Assembly: GCA_019828545.1 (NCBI GenBank)
Contig: JACVRA010000258.1
Span: 124,001 to 188,000 of the forward strand
DNA length: 64,000 nucleotides
Source: Paracamarosporium sp. OC-R06-R3
Lineage: Eukaryota; Ascomycota; Dothideomycetes; Pleosporales; Didymosphaeriaceae
Direction: 5' to 3'
Under the pieces are notes generated by a model. That model searched no databases. It saw nothing but the letters and a program-made list of their open reading frames with translations, and was not told the origin of the DNA. Shown piece after piece: positions 1 to 12,508 of this stretch. The translations under genes were made by a program, and so were the position numbers. How positions within the stretch are numbered: the first letter of the stretch is position 1; every line of letters starts with the position of its first letter.

Positions 1-1175
1 GTACAACTACATTCACCCTGTGGCCGCGTACTGGTCTATGTATCGTGTAGCGAGGAACTACCCCGAACAAAAGCTTCGAGCGGATTGGTCGTGGTATCTA
101 AACAGAGCTTACAACACCACTCAATACTGTCTCTCCAACAGAGCTGCGAACTGTGACTATGGGCTAGTTGGGCTGATGGGCGAGTGGGTACTGGGCGAGC
201 TTCTCGAGGATCTCAAGAGAGAGGGATTGACAAGTCAAGTAACTGCGCTTGAGACAACAATGCGGTACCGCGCAAACTTGTGGGAATCGGAAGCTGTCCC
301 CTTCGGAAGCGAGATGGCATGGGACAGCACTGGACAAGAAGGCGTGTACTATTGGACCAAGTAAGCTCAAATCATAGATACCGCCGCCATCGCTAACACA
401 GTATAGCTACTTCAAGCTCCCGAAGACACCCATAAAAGCTATCAACTCCATCTTCGCCTATATGCCGACCGTAGCCCACTGGGGCTGGAACGGCAACGCC
501 CGCCGCTACTGGGACTTCAATTACGCGGCGAAGATCTCACAGACCGAACGCCAATTGCATCACTACGGTTCAGGTCTTAACTCTCTACCGCTTCTCTCAT
601 ACTACGAGCAGAATCCTACGGACGTCTACGCTCTTCGCGTCGGATTCGGAGGGAACATGGCGCCCCTGACGAACATCCATCAAGACGGCTTCGCATCCGC
701 TGCATTCCACAGCTTCCCTGAGCTCCTCAAATGGGATCCGTACAGTGGTGACTACGGCCCAGGCTTCCTAGGTCTAAGTCTCGGGCAGTGCGTGTACATC
801 CTCAGCAACACCAAATACGGAGACGTCGCGTTCGGCGGGAATCTACTCTCTACATCCGGCGCATCAACAATCTCAGTTGAGCCTAAGGATGCTGTCAAGA
901 AGCGCGTCTTCGTTGCGGATCTGGGCTTAAAGGCTGAAATCAGCGCTGGTATTATTTCGAAGGTGGACTTCGATAAGGGTGCCAGCACGGTTACATTGAC
1001 GCTTGCGTCTGCGGCTACGACAGGTGATTTACAGGCTAAGTCGGCGATTGTGTGGTTGAAGCAGCCGACGAGTACGACGGTGGGATATGCTGTATCGGGG
1101 GCGAGCAAGGCAAGGGGTGGGTGGTCTGTAGATTTGTCGAGTGGGAAGGCGACAGTGAAGATTACGAAGGCGTGA
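1..1175 (+). CDS. DUF5695-domain protein, 3' part (5' end cut by window edge)
   Basis: The reading frame is open from base 2 and is joined across a 46-bp intron (361-406, GTAAGC...TATAG), phase-consistent, giving about 375 residues up to the TGA at 1173-1175. Conserved stretches such as HWGWNGNARRYWDFNYA, ERQLHHYGSGLNSLPLL and YSGDYGPGFLG match what I know of the fungal/bacterial DUF5695 family, large secreted-type proteins of unknown activity with a probable toroid catalytic-like core and beta-rich end. The last ~120 residues are beta-rich and repetitive in Thr/Ser/Ala, as expected for the C-terminal beta domain. The start, any signal peptide and the N-terminal half lie outside the window. 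Function is unknown; a role in carbohydrate turnover is only a guess. Confidence 0.8.
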
Positions 1176-1806
1176 GTGCTAGGTACTAGTGTGCTAGTTA
1201 GATCTCCGCAAAAGTGGGGTTTGGTAGCCCTCAAAATGCTTGTTGTTGAGCAACGTCCTCCTCAATTCTTCATCAAGGGTGCGAATCTTGATGGAAGGAC
1301 TAATTTCCATGTGTGAATATATTTTAGCACATTGGTATAAGCAGCATCAGGCAAATACTAAGAGATGGCGCATCGAGCTTCTCTGTGATAAGCAGCTTTT
1401 TCTGAACAGTGACGGAAATAGGAGTCGTCGCTGATGCATAGAAAGACTCGACGCTTGCATTCTCTTATACAAGCAACCCTCCGCATGTAACAATTAAACA
1501 GCGATCATTCCTTGTAATGGAGTCTGCGGGGAGCGAGCGTCAGGTGCCGACCTTCCTTTTCTGGCTAGCTCTTCACGCCGTCCTTTCTAATAACACACAT
1601 CCGATCACACATGGTACCTGCATGACGACCGCGGGGCCCATCTTCGGTATTCAAATATGCCGAATACTTGATTTTCGATCTGCATGTATTTAATTATCCG
1701 ATGAGTGACATCGTAGCAGGTAGACATTTTCCGCGTGGACTTAAAACATGATGCATGTCCAATCATGGATCTATTGTCGGATTATACTTGTTAAGATACT
1801 TACGCG
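1176..1806. other. Intergenic, no gene seen
   Basis: About 630 bp separating two same-strand genes. Short open frames only, no family similarity. It should hold the terminator of the DUF5695 gene and the promoter of the next gene, but I recognise no specific site. Confidence 0.5.
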
Positions 1807-3541
1807 ATGAAAGTGGTTCGGTGCCTATCGGTAGTATCAGCTATTGCTGGGGCCGTTGGGGCCAGGAAGACTATATTGAGTCCCGGTATGCTACGCTTTT
1901 CATGAGTGAAGACGCTGCTTATACCGTACAGAAGGACAAGATTTGTTCGATTGGTCCATGCATGTGCAAGACAACCGCTATGACAGCTCATATAATCTGA
2001 TTGCATACCCTGACAAGGGCAGCTGGTCCATCCGATTCACAGCATGGTATCTCGCGGGGTTGCTGCAACGAAACGAGGGAGATGATCTTGAGAATGCGAA
2101 GGCCGCTATTAACAACATGTAATATTGTGCAGAAATAGAAAAAATTCAAACTAACATACTGAGTAGAATAACTTGTCAGATGACAAGCGATTTCGATGCT
2201 CCCTGGTATGGTACCTATAAGTTGTCTCCAGATCAACCAGATCCGACGCCAAATTCTACTCTATATCCGCCAGAGATATACACGACTTATGACCCTAATT
2301 GGAGAGAATTTGTTGGAACGCAGCTGGTACAGGTGGTAGAAGAGTTCGGCCATCTCCTTGGAAACGACATAGTCGCGAAGATTGAGGACTCCCTAGAGAT
2401 CGCTGCCGTTGGAGGTATGCGGCGGAATGGCACCTTCCCTGAGGGTGACAACTTGGGTATCTACTACAGCAACCCAGCCATTATGCGTGCATTAGTGGTT
2501 GGTTGGATCGGTGCTCGGCGCAACAACACGAAGTTCATCAGATTCGCAAATGACCAGGGAACAAAGATACTCCAGCTCTTTCAACTCAACGGCGCGAACA
2601 CCTTGTCTGAATATAATTCACCAGGCTACTATGGAATCGACACTTGGGCACTTGGTGCCCACCTCAAATATGGTTCGAAAAATCAAACGATGACTACTGC
2701 TGCGAAGGTCATCCTGAAAGAATTGTGGACGGACTTGGCAGATCATTATAACGGGTACCTGGGCAATATGGTTGGTCCTTATGATCGCGCCTATACGCGA
2801 GACATGACACAGCACTCAACCGCCTTGATCAACTTCTTCTGGGGTCTCTTTGGTCATTCTGCAGTTCCCCTTGCCTCAAAGCTAGAAAGCGACCTCCAGT
2901 TCGATATCGCTCAAGGCGCGGCCATCACACTCATCATCGAGCAAGTGAAATCAGTAATCCCTACCCATGTTCAAAACATGTTTCGCGGCTCTTTCACTGG
3001 CCCACCCCGATACATCAATAAGACGATATACGACGATCTAGAAAGCAAACATTCGAGGATCGCAACCTCCTGGATCAGTCGCGAGATCATGATTGGTGGG
3101 CAGTCGGTCGTCGAAACAGTCAACCGCGGGGACCAATTTGTACCCGCTATCGTACACTGGGCTGGCGACAAAGGCCACAAACCATTCCCACTTAATACGT
3201 TCTTTAGTTTGTACCCGAGCGCGAGTACTATCCACGCCGTCGCGGCGCCTAACCATCTAAGCATCAGCTATCCGAATCGCACGCAGCCAGGAAGCGATAT
3301 CTTCACGTTTGCGCTATCAAATGTCCCTCCGAGTTGGACGTTAGCGGGAAACAAGATTACGGGGTTAGACGGCGAATTGCCTTGCGTGAAAATTAGGGTA
3401 GACGCCCCGGGGTTGGAGCCTCAGCCTGTGGTGTATGGAAGTTCGCTGCGGAATCACGTATTCTATAACATTTCGTACGTGGTGCCGGGAAAGTTTGTGG
3501 GTATACCGAAGGTAGACTTGAGCATTACGTATTTCTGTTGA
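1807..3541 (+). CDS. Unrecognised secreted protein, 546 aa
   Basis: Three exons fit: 1807-1885, 1932-2118 and 2167-3541, with introns of 46 and 48 bp (the second has a CTAAC branch-like site). All junctions keep frame. The ATG at 1807 opens a clear signal peptide (MKVVRCLSVVSAIAGAVGA), which decides the start; the long third exon alone lacks it. The mature protein has several N-x-S/T sites (for example NGT, NNT, NQT, NKT, NRT), fitting a glycosylated secreted enzyme. Aromatic, Gly/Asn-rich blocks such as FDWSMHVQDNRYDSS and NSPGYYGIDTWALGAHLKY suggest an alpha-toroid hydrolase-like fold, but this is inference; I cannot assign a family or substrate. It lies between two other secreted-type genes on the same strand. 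Confidence 0.75.
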
Positions 3542-4820
3542 GTTGGTGAAGTGCATGTTTCAAGTAAAACAATCCATATTCAAGTATCGTGATACAAATT
3601 TGCTCTGCTGAACGAATCTAAGACAGAAAGCGTATAGGTCTGCTTATGCAAAGACACAGCCCCTTCAGTGCAGGACCGATGCCATCACGATCGTTTTCGA
3701 AACCGCTGAGCCTTGTAAATATTCATTCTGTTTGAACTCTAAAGATTCCTAGCAATAATCGACTATCAAGAAGAAAGGCCGGTGAGCCTCCCTTGATCAA
3801 ATTGTCGTTCACAAAAATTTAGTCTTAACTAGAGCGACGTTAGTTACAGTTCAGTACACCCGAAGCATCATGGTTACATCCTTGCCGGGCCCGTATAGAC
3901 GTCTGCCAAGCACACTGTCTCAGCCCCTTTAGTCTTAATTTCCGAGAGTGGAGTATAGCTGAGCAATGAGTATAGGATTAGATTAGTATATACTACAGTA
4001 GCGATGCGTGACGCGCTGGATTTTCATTCGCTTGCTCGTTCCACTCGCCCTACGTAAACGGCGCCGATGGATTTATGAGTTGAAACCTCAGAAACGGATG
4101 GCGTTGAATTCGGCCCTATTTCCCGTACGTATGGAAATTAGTCGTACTCGGGGCTACAGTTGGTAGGAAAGGGGCGCAAACACGAGCGACGAGATTCGCT
4201 GTAAAATTCAGTATAACCAGAAAAGGCAAATCAAATCCCATGCACGTATTGGTTCTACTGAGCTATGTGTTGGTCTAGAACTATGCCAAGTGTAAGCTGC
4301 TTCGACTTTGGTTGCAGCCTAGCTTATGTCTAGCTCATCTTACGCTAGCAGCCACCATGCACGCAGCCACATTATCGAGAAGCGGAGAATGCAAAGCACC
4401 TTGAATTGGGGCCAACAGCCCGACACGAACTCATTTTCTATAAGGTTATGCTCGTATGCCCATGTCTGTTCGAGACTGAAGGATCAAGCGAGGAAGGTGG
4501 TATGGTGCTTATGCATGAACTAAACCTAATTTGGAAGGACTTGTGAAGTATTATGGGTTCAATCCTAGTATAGTGCTTCTTGCGAATCAGGATTGTATTC
4601 TGTCTTGGTCATATGGTTACACCTCGTATAACCCGTTTCATCTAAGCTTCGAGGGAAGAACGAAACGAGTGTGAGTGGCAAGGCAACGGTGCAGGGCTGA
4701 TTTGGATACTGACTACTCGGCCAAGAATTTTGAGGAAATGGAGTACAAAAGGAGTGGGCGTATCCAATGTTATGAGTCCCATGCCAGATTGGCTTTCTGA
4801 ATTATTTCGGCATCAACAGC
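3542..4820. other. Intergenic, 1.3 kb, no gene seen
   Basis: Only short frames (largest about 65 codons) without recognisable content. Base composition is moderately AT-rich. Presumably terminator of the upstream gene plus promoter of the metallopeptidase-like gene. Confidence 0.45.
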
Positions 4821-5928
4821 ATGGTTGCTCTTGTTATCGCTCCTATTCTTCTTGCCATCGGTGCGGTCTCCGCCCAACGCGACCCGAATGCGCGACTCGA
4901 CAAGCCCGCACTCAGACCGAATCTTGATGACCTGACTCAGCCGCTGCTGGATAATCTCCCCGAACGGGGTTTTAGCTACGCACAATGGAGCCCTGGGTTT
5001 GTGCCTGAAGAGTGCGTTACCATTGCGAACAATTGGGCAGAAGTCGACCCAAAGGATTTCCAGATCTTCAACGTCTGGTATGAAGATGTACGTACGGTAT
5101 CTGCCTACAATATTTTTGCTGATAACTTCGGAACAGTGCGGCGACCCATGGGTGTTCTGCCATCACAAGGACTCGCCTATCGACATTGTTCAGATGGGTT
5201 TGCAGTTTGGCCGACTGCCCATTCAGATGCGCGAGTGGGTTCGTCACGTTATTGATGTTCCTGGAGAAAATGGATGGGCGTTCGAATGGGATGGTGAGTC
5301 TTCATACGTTGCATATATTTCCCATACGACTTATGTCAACTACTGGGTCCCACATCCTTAATCGCGCCCTTGATACCAAGCATACTAACACTCATTAGGT
5401 TCTGTAACGTTCGTCAGGCCGATAACCACCATGATTGCGACCATCATTCATGAAGTAGCTCACAGCCTCGACCTCTCCGGTGCTTACATCTCTAAACCTA
5501 TGTCGTCTGGTGACAACTTCTGGAACAATTACGATCAGGATAGCAATGTGCCAGACAACTACGCGCAAACGAATCAGGTCGAGAATGTCGCGCAGAACAC
5601 TGTCGTCGCCGTCTTCAACGAGCATGTGCAAGGCGGGTTTGGATCTGTGGAGCCGAATTGGGGTGCAATCTTCCACCAGTACGCGACGATGATCACAGAG
5701 GCACGCGAGGCTGGACAAGGTAATTCAATCTACTGGCAGGGAAAGAGCGGGGTCTGTCAGCAAAGGTTGCCACCAAGCACACCCATCGCAGTCAGTGGAA
5801 TGGCGAAGGTGAAGACTGCTGGCGGTGGCGTAAAGCCTTTTACGAAATTAAGCTCAAACGTAACTATACTTGATACTGGCAGGAAGACAAAAGAGGAGAA
5901 GTGGAGCAACTGCAGTCTCAAGTGGTAG
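4821..5928 (+). CDS. Secreted zinc metallopeptidase-like protein (conidiation-specific protein 13-like)
   Basis: Three exons: 4821-5087, 5137-5293 and 5399-5928, introns 49 and 105 bp, giving 317 residues. The N-terminus is a signal peptide (MVALVIAPILLAIGAVSA, cleavage likely before QR). The middle exon contains CGDPWVFCHHKDSPIDIV and the last exon HEVAHSLDL, an HExxH zinc site followed by Asp, as in aspzincin-like or lysine-specific metallopeptidases. The overall pattern resembles Neurospora con-13, a secreted protein expressed in conidiation; that identification is from memory and moderate. Paired cysteines and two NxS/T sites near the C-terminus fit secretion. The Glu of HExxH is present, so activity is possible but not shown. 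Confidence 0.75.
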
Positions 5929-6110
5929 TCAGTTTACGACGGACCTTCAAGAGATTCAGGAATTGAATACATAGTTGCCAATGACGCAGATGTAAATTAG
6001 CAACATACAATACAGTGCCTCAACAGAACGTGGCATGTTATTAAAATATCTACAATATATGCTCCAGAACTTCAGAATATATACAAGCCTTCCTAACTCT
6101 ATCAACCTCA
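5929..6110. other. Convergent 3' ends
   Basis: About 180 bp between the stop codons of the + metallopeptidase-like gene and the - ABC transporter; AT-rich with polyadenylation-like ATAT/AATA runs. Nothing else seen. Confidence 0.4.
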
Positions 6111-9100
6111 CTAGACCGTCTTTGCCTTCTTTTTGCCCTTGGGCACTCTACATAACCAGTATAAGGCTGTAGCTGCGGCAACATTGACCACGACATATAC
6201 CCACAACAAGCCAAAGTCTCTCCACCTGTTGTCCCAGGTAGCGTTAATCTGTTGCAGAAACTGATCGGTGCTCGACAGCTGACAGAAGCCGCAGGTATCA
6301 GTGGCTTGTGGGTCTTGAAGATACCCACCCGCGCTTTCCATATAGTCTTGCATATATTGGCCGCAGGTCTGATTCGGTGGCGGCGAAAAGGTCTGGAACT
6401 CGTTCGGTGCGCAGTATGCGGACGCTTGGCCCAATGCTGTACTCATGAATGAGCTTACAAGGTAGGTGAACGGATTCGCGCGATACATGAAAATCCAAAA
6501 GCGAGGAAGGTCGTTCGGTCCTGCTAAGATGCCACAGAATGCGTAGAGCATAATACTCATCATTGTTGCGATACCTAAAAGGCAAGTCAGTCTAGATGTC
6601 CAATTGGAGAATGAATGTTATCGTTACCTCCAGCAACTTCTTCATTAGGTGCTCCAGCAATTAGCATGTGAGCGAACGAGCTAGCAAATAGGAAAGTCGC
6701 CACGATAATCAGGAGGATTCCGAAGCTTCGAATATTCACTGAGTCCGTAGGCTCTGCATTGCGATACAGGCCCACGGGATAGAACCATACGAGGAAGCAG
6801 AAAATGCCCATGATCTGGGTGGTATTAGCTCGAGTGGCAGCAATTGTAGTGATGATGCACAGAAGTGACTTACCAAGTTCCAGAACATCTCAATGAAAAT
6901 GTTCGAAAAGAGGAAGGCTTGCCACATGTAAGTCTTCGATTGCCTTTCGCGTGCTTCATATAACGTCCGTTGCACCACGAAGTTTGGCATGATTTGGTAG
7001 AGAAGTTGGATAACGACGAAGAGGAAAATGAAGATCCCGAACATCTGCTACGAGTCAGAGATATGACTTAAGGAGAGTATCGAGAAGGGTTACCTGGTTC
7101 TGGAGTCCTTGGATCGAGTTCTCCATCTTGAAGAATGAGAAGCCAATAAATAAAGACTAATGATATCTATGTCAGAAAGATGTTCACAGAGTCTGGTTTT
7201 GACTTACACAGCCAACTGACAGCAGAGCTTTGGAATATATATACGAAGGAGTCCGCCAGTACTGCTGAGCGCACCGGTTGGCAACGACTGCGAATTGGGT
7301 TGTAAACGGTGCGGCAAACTCCTGATAGCTGGAATTATCTGTATCCATAACGGCAGATGGTTTGTTCTTGAGCTCTCTGAGCTTCGTAAGCTCTGCGTGG
7401 ACTTCCATATATTCAGCAGAAGACTTCCACACATCGGGCCAATCAATAGTCGTATGAGTCGAACCCGGTGTTGCACCAATGGCGTCCAACCTGAATATAT
7501 CAATAATGGTCTTCATCAGGCGTCGTAAACTCACATATACTCGGCAGGATTCATGCTTGAGTCATACTTAGGTCCACCGTTGCGTTGAAAATAGTCGATA
7601 AGAATGTGTGACTCTCGTCCAATATCTCCGAAGTAGACTGTACGGCCGCCTTTAGCGAGTAGAAGGAGGCGATCAAATCGTTGGAACAGCATCGCGCTGG
7701 GCTGATGGATGGTACAGAGAATACTGCATGAATGAGCTCATGTCTCGGCCCTTAGTTTGGACTGTTACTCACGCTTGCCCGTTCTTAGTCAGCTTTTCCA
7801 TCAAATCGCAGATAGACCACGATGTCTGACTATCCAAACCAGAGGTCGGCTCATCAAGGAACAGCAGAAGCTTTGGCCTAGCGGCAATCTCAACTCCGAT
7901 AGTGAGTCTTTTTCGTTGTTCAACATTTAGGCCGTCGCCTGGTACACCCACAACGGCGTCGGCATAGTCGCCCATGTCTAACAAGCGGATAACCTAGTTG
8001 ATGTTAATAAGAGTTTATGTTTCCGCTCTTGCGGCACAGAGCCGTACCTCATCAACATATGCTAGCTTCTCCTGGCGCGAGTAGTTTGCAGGCTGGCGGA
8101 GCAGAGCGCTGAACTCGAGTGCCTCGCGTACAGTACTGCTATGCAAGTGTATGTCTTGCTATTTAATCATTAGTCTCCGTGTTATGAGCTACCTTTTCGA
8201 TAACTTACCTGCATAACATATCCTGTCTGTCGCTGGAAAGAGCCATCTCGTTCCCGGCCGTCGACGAACATGGATCCAGTGATGACACCCATGGTAGTGC
8301 GACTTGCAAGAACATCTAGTAGTGTTGTCTTACCAGCTCCGCTTACACCCACTGTACACCGTCAGCGCAAGATGAGAATATCGTGATGTTGACTGCTTAC
8401 TCAAGGCTGTCAGCGTTCCTGGTTTTACCCATCCGTCTACGTTTTGCAATATCTTCCTTGTTTCACCTTTGATCTGAATTTCATAACAGACGTCTTCCCA
8501 ATGGAATATACTCTGCTGCTTCTCCACGACGGAGACAGCATCGCTGTCACTGCTATAACTTTCGGATTGGACCACGGTGTGCCTTCCGGTCTCTTCGTCA
8601 ATCTTCCCATGCTTGGCCATAGCTTTGAGGTTTTTACGGCGAAAGACAAGCACCTCACCCTTGGAGCGAGCAGATGCGACTAGTTCGGATGTAATAAGGT
8701 GTAATGCGGCGAGTCCAATGACAAAAGCGATGATAATCCCAAAATTACGCCATCGATGGGCGTATTGATAATCGTAAGTGGTGCTTGCAAATGCAGTGCC
8801 ATTGACATAATTAGCACCCGCAACTGCGCCTTTGACAGCGCAGGCTCGTTGATCAGGGGCAATACCTTCGTACGATGGTCCGGAAGGAATAAACTGCGCG
8901 CATGGAAATTGGCGACCGTTGAATTCGTTCACAATGACGCTTTCAAAGCCATACGAGATGGGATTGAGGTAGCGGATCCAACTTGCCCAGCTATGTACGA
9001 AGTTAGCATGCGCTCAGGTACTTGTACGAGAACGCACCCTCTCATATCAGCGACGGGAATAGCGAATCCGGTATACAATGTGAGCCCCATCAGAACGATC

Positions 9101-11421
9101 GAAGAAGGGGCAAGTGCCTGAGCAATAGTCTTCGTAATGGAAGCAAAAAACCTGACTTGGTTAGCTACGTGTTAGGTGTTCGAAAGATAACTTGCCTGAA
9201 GAACATTGACATGGAAAGCAACATTGAGAAGGCGACCAAAAAGAAGAAGAAGAAGGCTCCTGCATCGCGGCGGAGGTTGGCCATGAAATACAAAGTCGTG
9301 TTGACGAGCACTGCGTTCGTGATCTTGTAGGGCATATCCACGATCATACTGCCCAGGGCTTCTGCACTCGGATGCTATGAAGGTTAGTAGGCTATCAAAG
9401 GGAAGAAACGAGTTACCCTACATATAATGCGTAGCGATTGTGCTGTATATGCTGTTAGCTCGTGGTCAAACATAGTTTACAGCTTTCTACTTACTTTTTC
9501 AACAATCTCTCGCTTCGCATACAAGGAGAAAATCTCTAGCACGCTTCCAAAAGCATTAAGAAGTACCTGAAAATATTGATTAATCGTTGTCCAAAGGAAC
9601 GAGGAGGGCAGACAGCATAAATTCTGGGGATCAACCCACCATCATGAACAGAACAGCACCTCGAGAAAAGAAAGAGGAGGTATCGCCTGCCAAGTTGAAA
9701 AAGATGCTAGCGATGATCAAACCCTCCACAAGGTTGATGACAAGCATAGATATCGGTACAGACGGATCAGCCTTTAGGCGCTGTACATCTCGCCACATGC
9801 AAAGCTTGACCTGACCCCAGTATGAGAGTGTGTATGGCGATTGTTCGCGCTGGGCTTTGGACTTCTCCAGCTTCCTTGCATCCGCAAATTTGCTGTGGCC
9901 GGAACCGTCCAAAGGATGATTGCGAGAGTACTCTTCAATCTGTGCCAAGAGAACCTTCCGTTCCTCGCTCTGTTGCCAGCACCTGGCGAAGTCATCGGAA
10001 GTGCGTGGTACACGGTTCTCGAAACCGGACTTAACTATTCGCTCGGACGGAGAAGTCATCGACGTGAGGAAGTCGGGGACTGTTTGAGCATCTGGGCACG
10101 AGAAGCCGAGCTCCTCGAAGTAGGTTTTGGCTTTCTGTGCAGGTCCGAAGTAAATTTGCCGTCCCTCATATAGGACAGTGACCTTATCAAATAGCTAAGA
10201 AGGGAAAGTGTGAGTGACACTGAGGCATATATAGTGTCGGGTTGACTTACATCATAAGCAGCTTGTGGTGCTTGATAGATGGCCACAAAAGTGGAAGACC
10301 CGAATACATCGCATTGGGTACGAAGCGTCTTGCAGAACTCCACTGCGTTTGCCGAATCTAGACCTCTTGTGGAATTATCCCTATGTATTGGTTAGATTGA
10401 TCTTACAGGGGTTCGCAGATAGCCTTGGTAGTAATCCAAGGTTAGGAACGGCGGCTTACCAACATTGAAGCGGCGCATAACTTAAAGCTGCCTCAGTAAT
10501 CGTCACTCTTTTTCGCTCACCCCCACTCACTCCTCGTACAAAGTCGTTTCCAACACATGTGTTAATGGTATGGCTAATGCCAAACATAGCCATGATGACG
10601 TCTCGCAAATGCTCCGCGTATTGTTCTCTAGAGACTCCACCAGGAATAGTACGAGGAGTTCGAGCAAGCCTGTGATTCTCTTAATTTCAATGATACTCTT
10701 GTAAGTTGGATGCAACTTACGCGGCAAAGTAGAGAGTATCTCCCACCGTTAGTTGGGGGTAATGCCTATCAACCTCCGCTGTGTAGATGGCCTCTCCACG
10801 AAATTGCTTGTGCATCTGGGCTGGTGCGATGCCTTGGTAATTGAGGTGAGAACCAGAGCTGACCTTAAACCCATGCGTTTCTCCAGATATGGTTTTGAGC
10901 AGAGTGGAACAGCCGCTGCCAGGTGGTCCCAATACGCAGCATTGTTCTCCGGGAAGTACCAGGCCTTCCAGATCACGAAGGATGTCTATCTTTCGCGCAC
11001 CCCTCCCAAAAATTGCGGGCAGCTTGAGGAACGAATTCGCTACGCTGGATTGAAAATCGGTAGGTGAGCCGACGCCTGAGACATTCAAAGCCTTGAAGGC
11101 CACACCTGCTACGCGTGCCGGAACGTCTGAGCTGTATCGGATGTTATAGAAAGCCTTCGCCCAAGCTCGCGCATTGAACGCGGAAGAGTTAGGATCCAGG
11201 ATAGAGCCCTCACTAGCTTGAAAAGGGGATTCGTGATGCGATCGGTGGGATTGTGCTGTGAACTTGCGCGCTAGCGAGAGGACAACATTGTCGTGCTCTC
11301 GTTCTTGCTCTTGAGGTAAGTGAACATCGATGTTTGAGCTAGAGCTAGACTCGGTGCGGTCTTGTCCAATGCAGCCTTTCTCCTCTGGCTCCTCATGGAC
11401 CCCACCAAGCCCTGTGGACAT
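6111..11421 (-). CDS. PDR-type (ABC-G) multidrug efflux transporter
   Basis: Full-size pump in the order NBD1-TMD1-NBD2-TMD2, starting at the ATG at 11421 and ending at TAG 6111-6113. I could join 18 exons across 17 short introns with frame kept throughout. NBD1 has the degenerate PDR Walker [10 protein letters not shown], signature VSGGERKR and [12 protein letters not shown]2 has the canonical GVSGAGKTT, the degenerate signature [12 protein letters not shown] and Walker [16 protein letters not shown]. The asymmetry is normal for Pdr5/Cdr1 relatives. TMD2 ends with a luminal Cys-rich loop (APNEFQTF..., [17 protein letters not shown]) and a Lys-rich tail. Predicted role: plasma-membrane ATP-driven export of hydrophobic drugs, azoles or plant defence compounds. 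The unusually large number of introns is notable; the gene appears intact. Confidence 0.93.
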
Positions 11422-12508
11422 CGCGAAGCACGGCGTCGTTGTTGGCCAAAGACGGATGAAGATGCAATTGGAAGTACGTGATAATTGTAGAACGGCTCAC
11501 TTCACGAGTATCGATGTTACTGGAGCTCGCAGCCCAGGAAAGTAACTTGAGATAGAAGAAGCAACAAGAATTGAGTGATAGAGGATACCCAGTCAGACGT
11601 CAAGATATACGAAGCTCATAAAAGTTTCAAATGGAGGTTTGATCGCTAATTGGTACGAAGGCCAAGTCTCGCACGCGTTGCGCGCACACCGAACGCCAAG
11701 CCAAATTGTTTCCCTCAAAGGGTAGGCTATGGGCTGGGCACAAATTCATCATTCCTTTGGTTTGTCGTCTCTCTTGGCTCAACTAGACAGCCACTGAATG
11801 CTGTTGTGATGCAGGACAAGCTTTCTTTGGACACAAAAGTGTCTTGGCGAAGCCTGGTGCCTCTTAGCAGTTGAAGACAGCGATGGGGCCGCTGAATCTA
11901 CGCAACGCTGAAGTGGGTCGACAACGTAAGCGATGTTGGTGGGGAGTTGTCCGCGGCGCCCGAGGACGCCGGTCCCGGGTTTTCGTCGGGTGTCCGTGCA
12001 CGTAACATGAGGCAACATGAGTCGACATGATTCTCCATTTAGCTCGATGGTGCCTCGCAACACAAGCTTTTGGTACTGTTGCAAGATTCGATAATTTCGA
12101 ACATGGTTCTCTTGATCCTCATATACGATTTTGAATATGGCTCACAAAGACAAACTGGGGGCTTCTCCGTCTGAAAGGGGTCGCCGTATCATTCGTCATG
12201 CCGTATGAGAGCATTTAATTAACCATTATTTTCTATCTGTGGAAGATTGGGGGAACTGATTAGCAAATGTCCGTTTTTTTCTCCACTTTGTAGAGCGTTG
12301 TCTGTCTATAGCTGTGTGACGTAGTGCAGCCATAAGTTCAACCGACTGAGCACTAGCACAAGGCTCAATTTATCTGTTCAATCATTGAAGTTCTCAAGGT
12401 GCTCTCAAAATCTAAATGTATTGACAGAAATCCGGTACGTTCATCACGTTATCGAACGGTTTTTGAGGGAAACTAACCCCTTCTCCCTCCCTTAACTTCA
12501 CGGTTTTG
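11422..12508. other. Upstream region of the ABC transporter
   Basis: About 1.1 kb between the ABC transporter start and the dynamin stop, both on the minus strand. No convincing gene. It should carry the pump's promoter; I did not recognise a PDRE-type (CCGCGG) box with confidence. Confidence 0.45.

Noticed and set aside
4540..4600. GGGTTCAATCC resembling a tRNA T-arm
   Set aside because: No matching D-arm, anticodon stem or acceptor stem could be drawn around it.
6111..11421. Loss of Walker A Lys in NBD1 as evidence of a pseudogene
   Set aside because: The Cys-containing degenerate NBD1 is standard in PDR transporters and the rest of the gene is intact.
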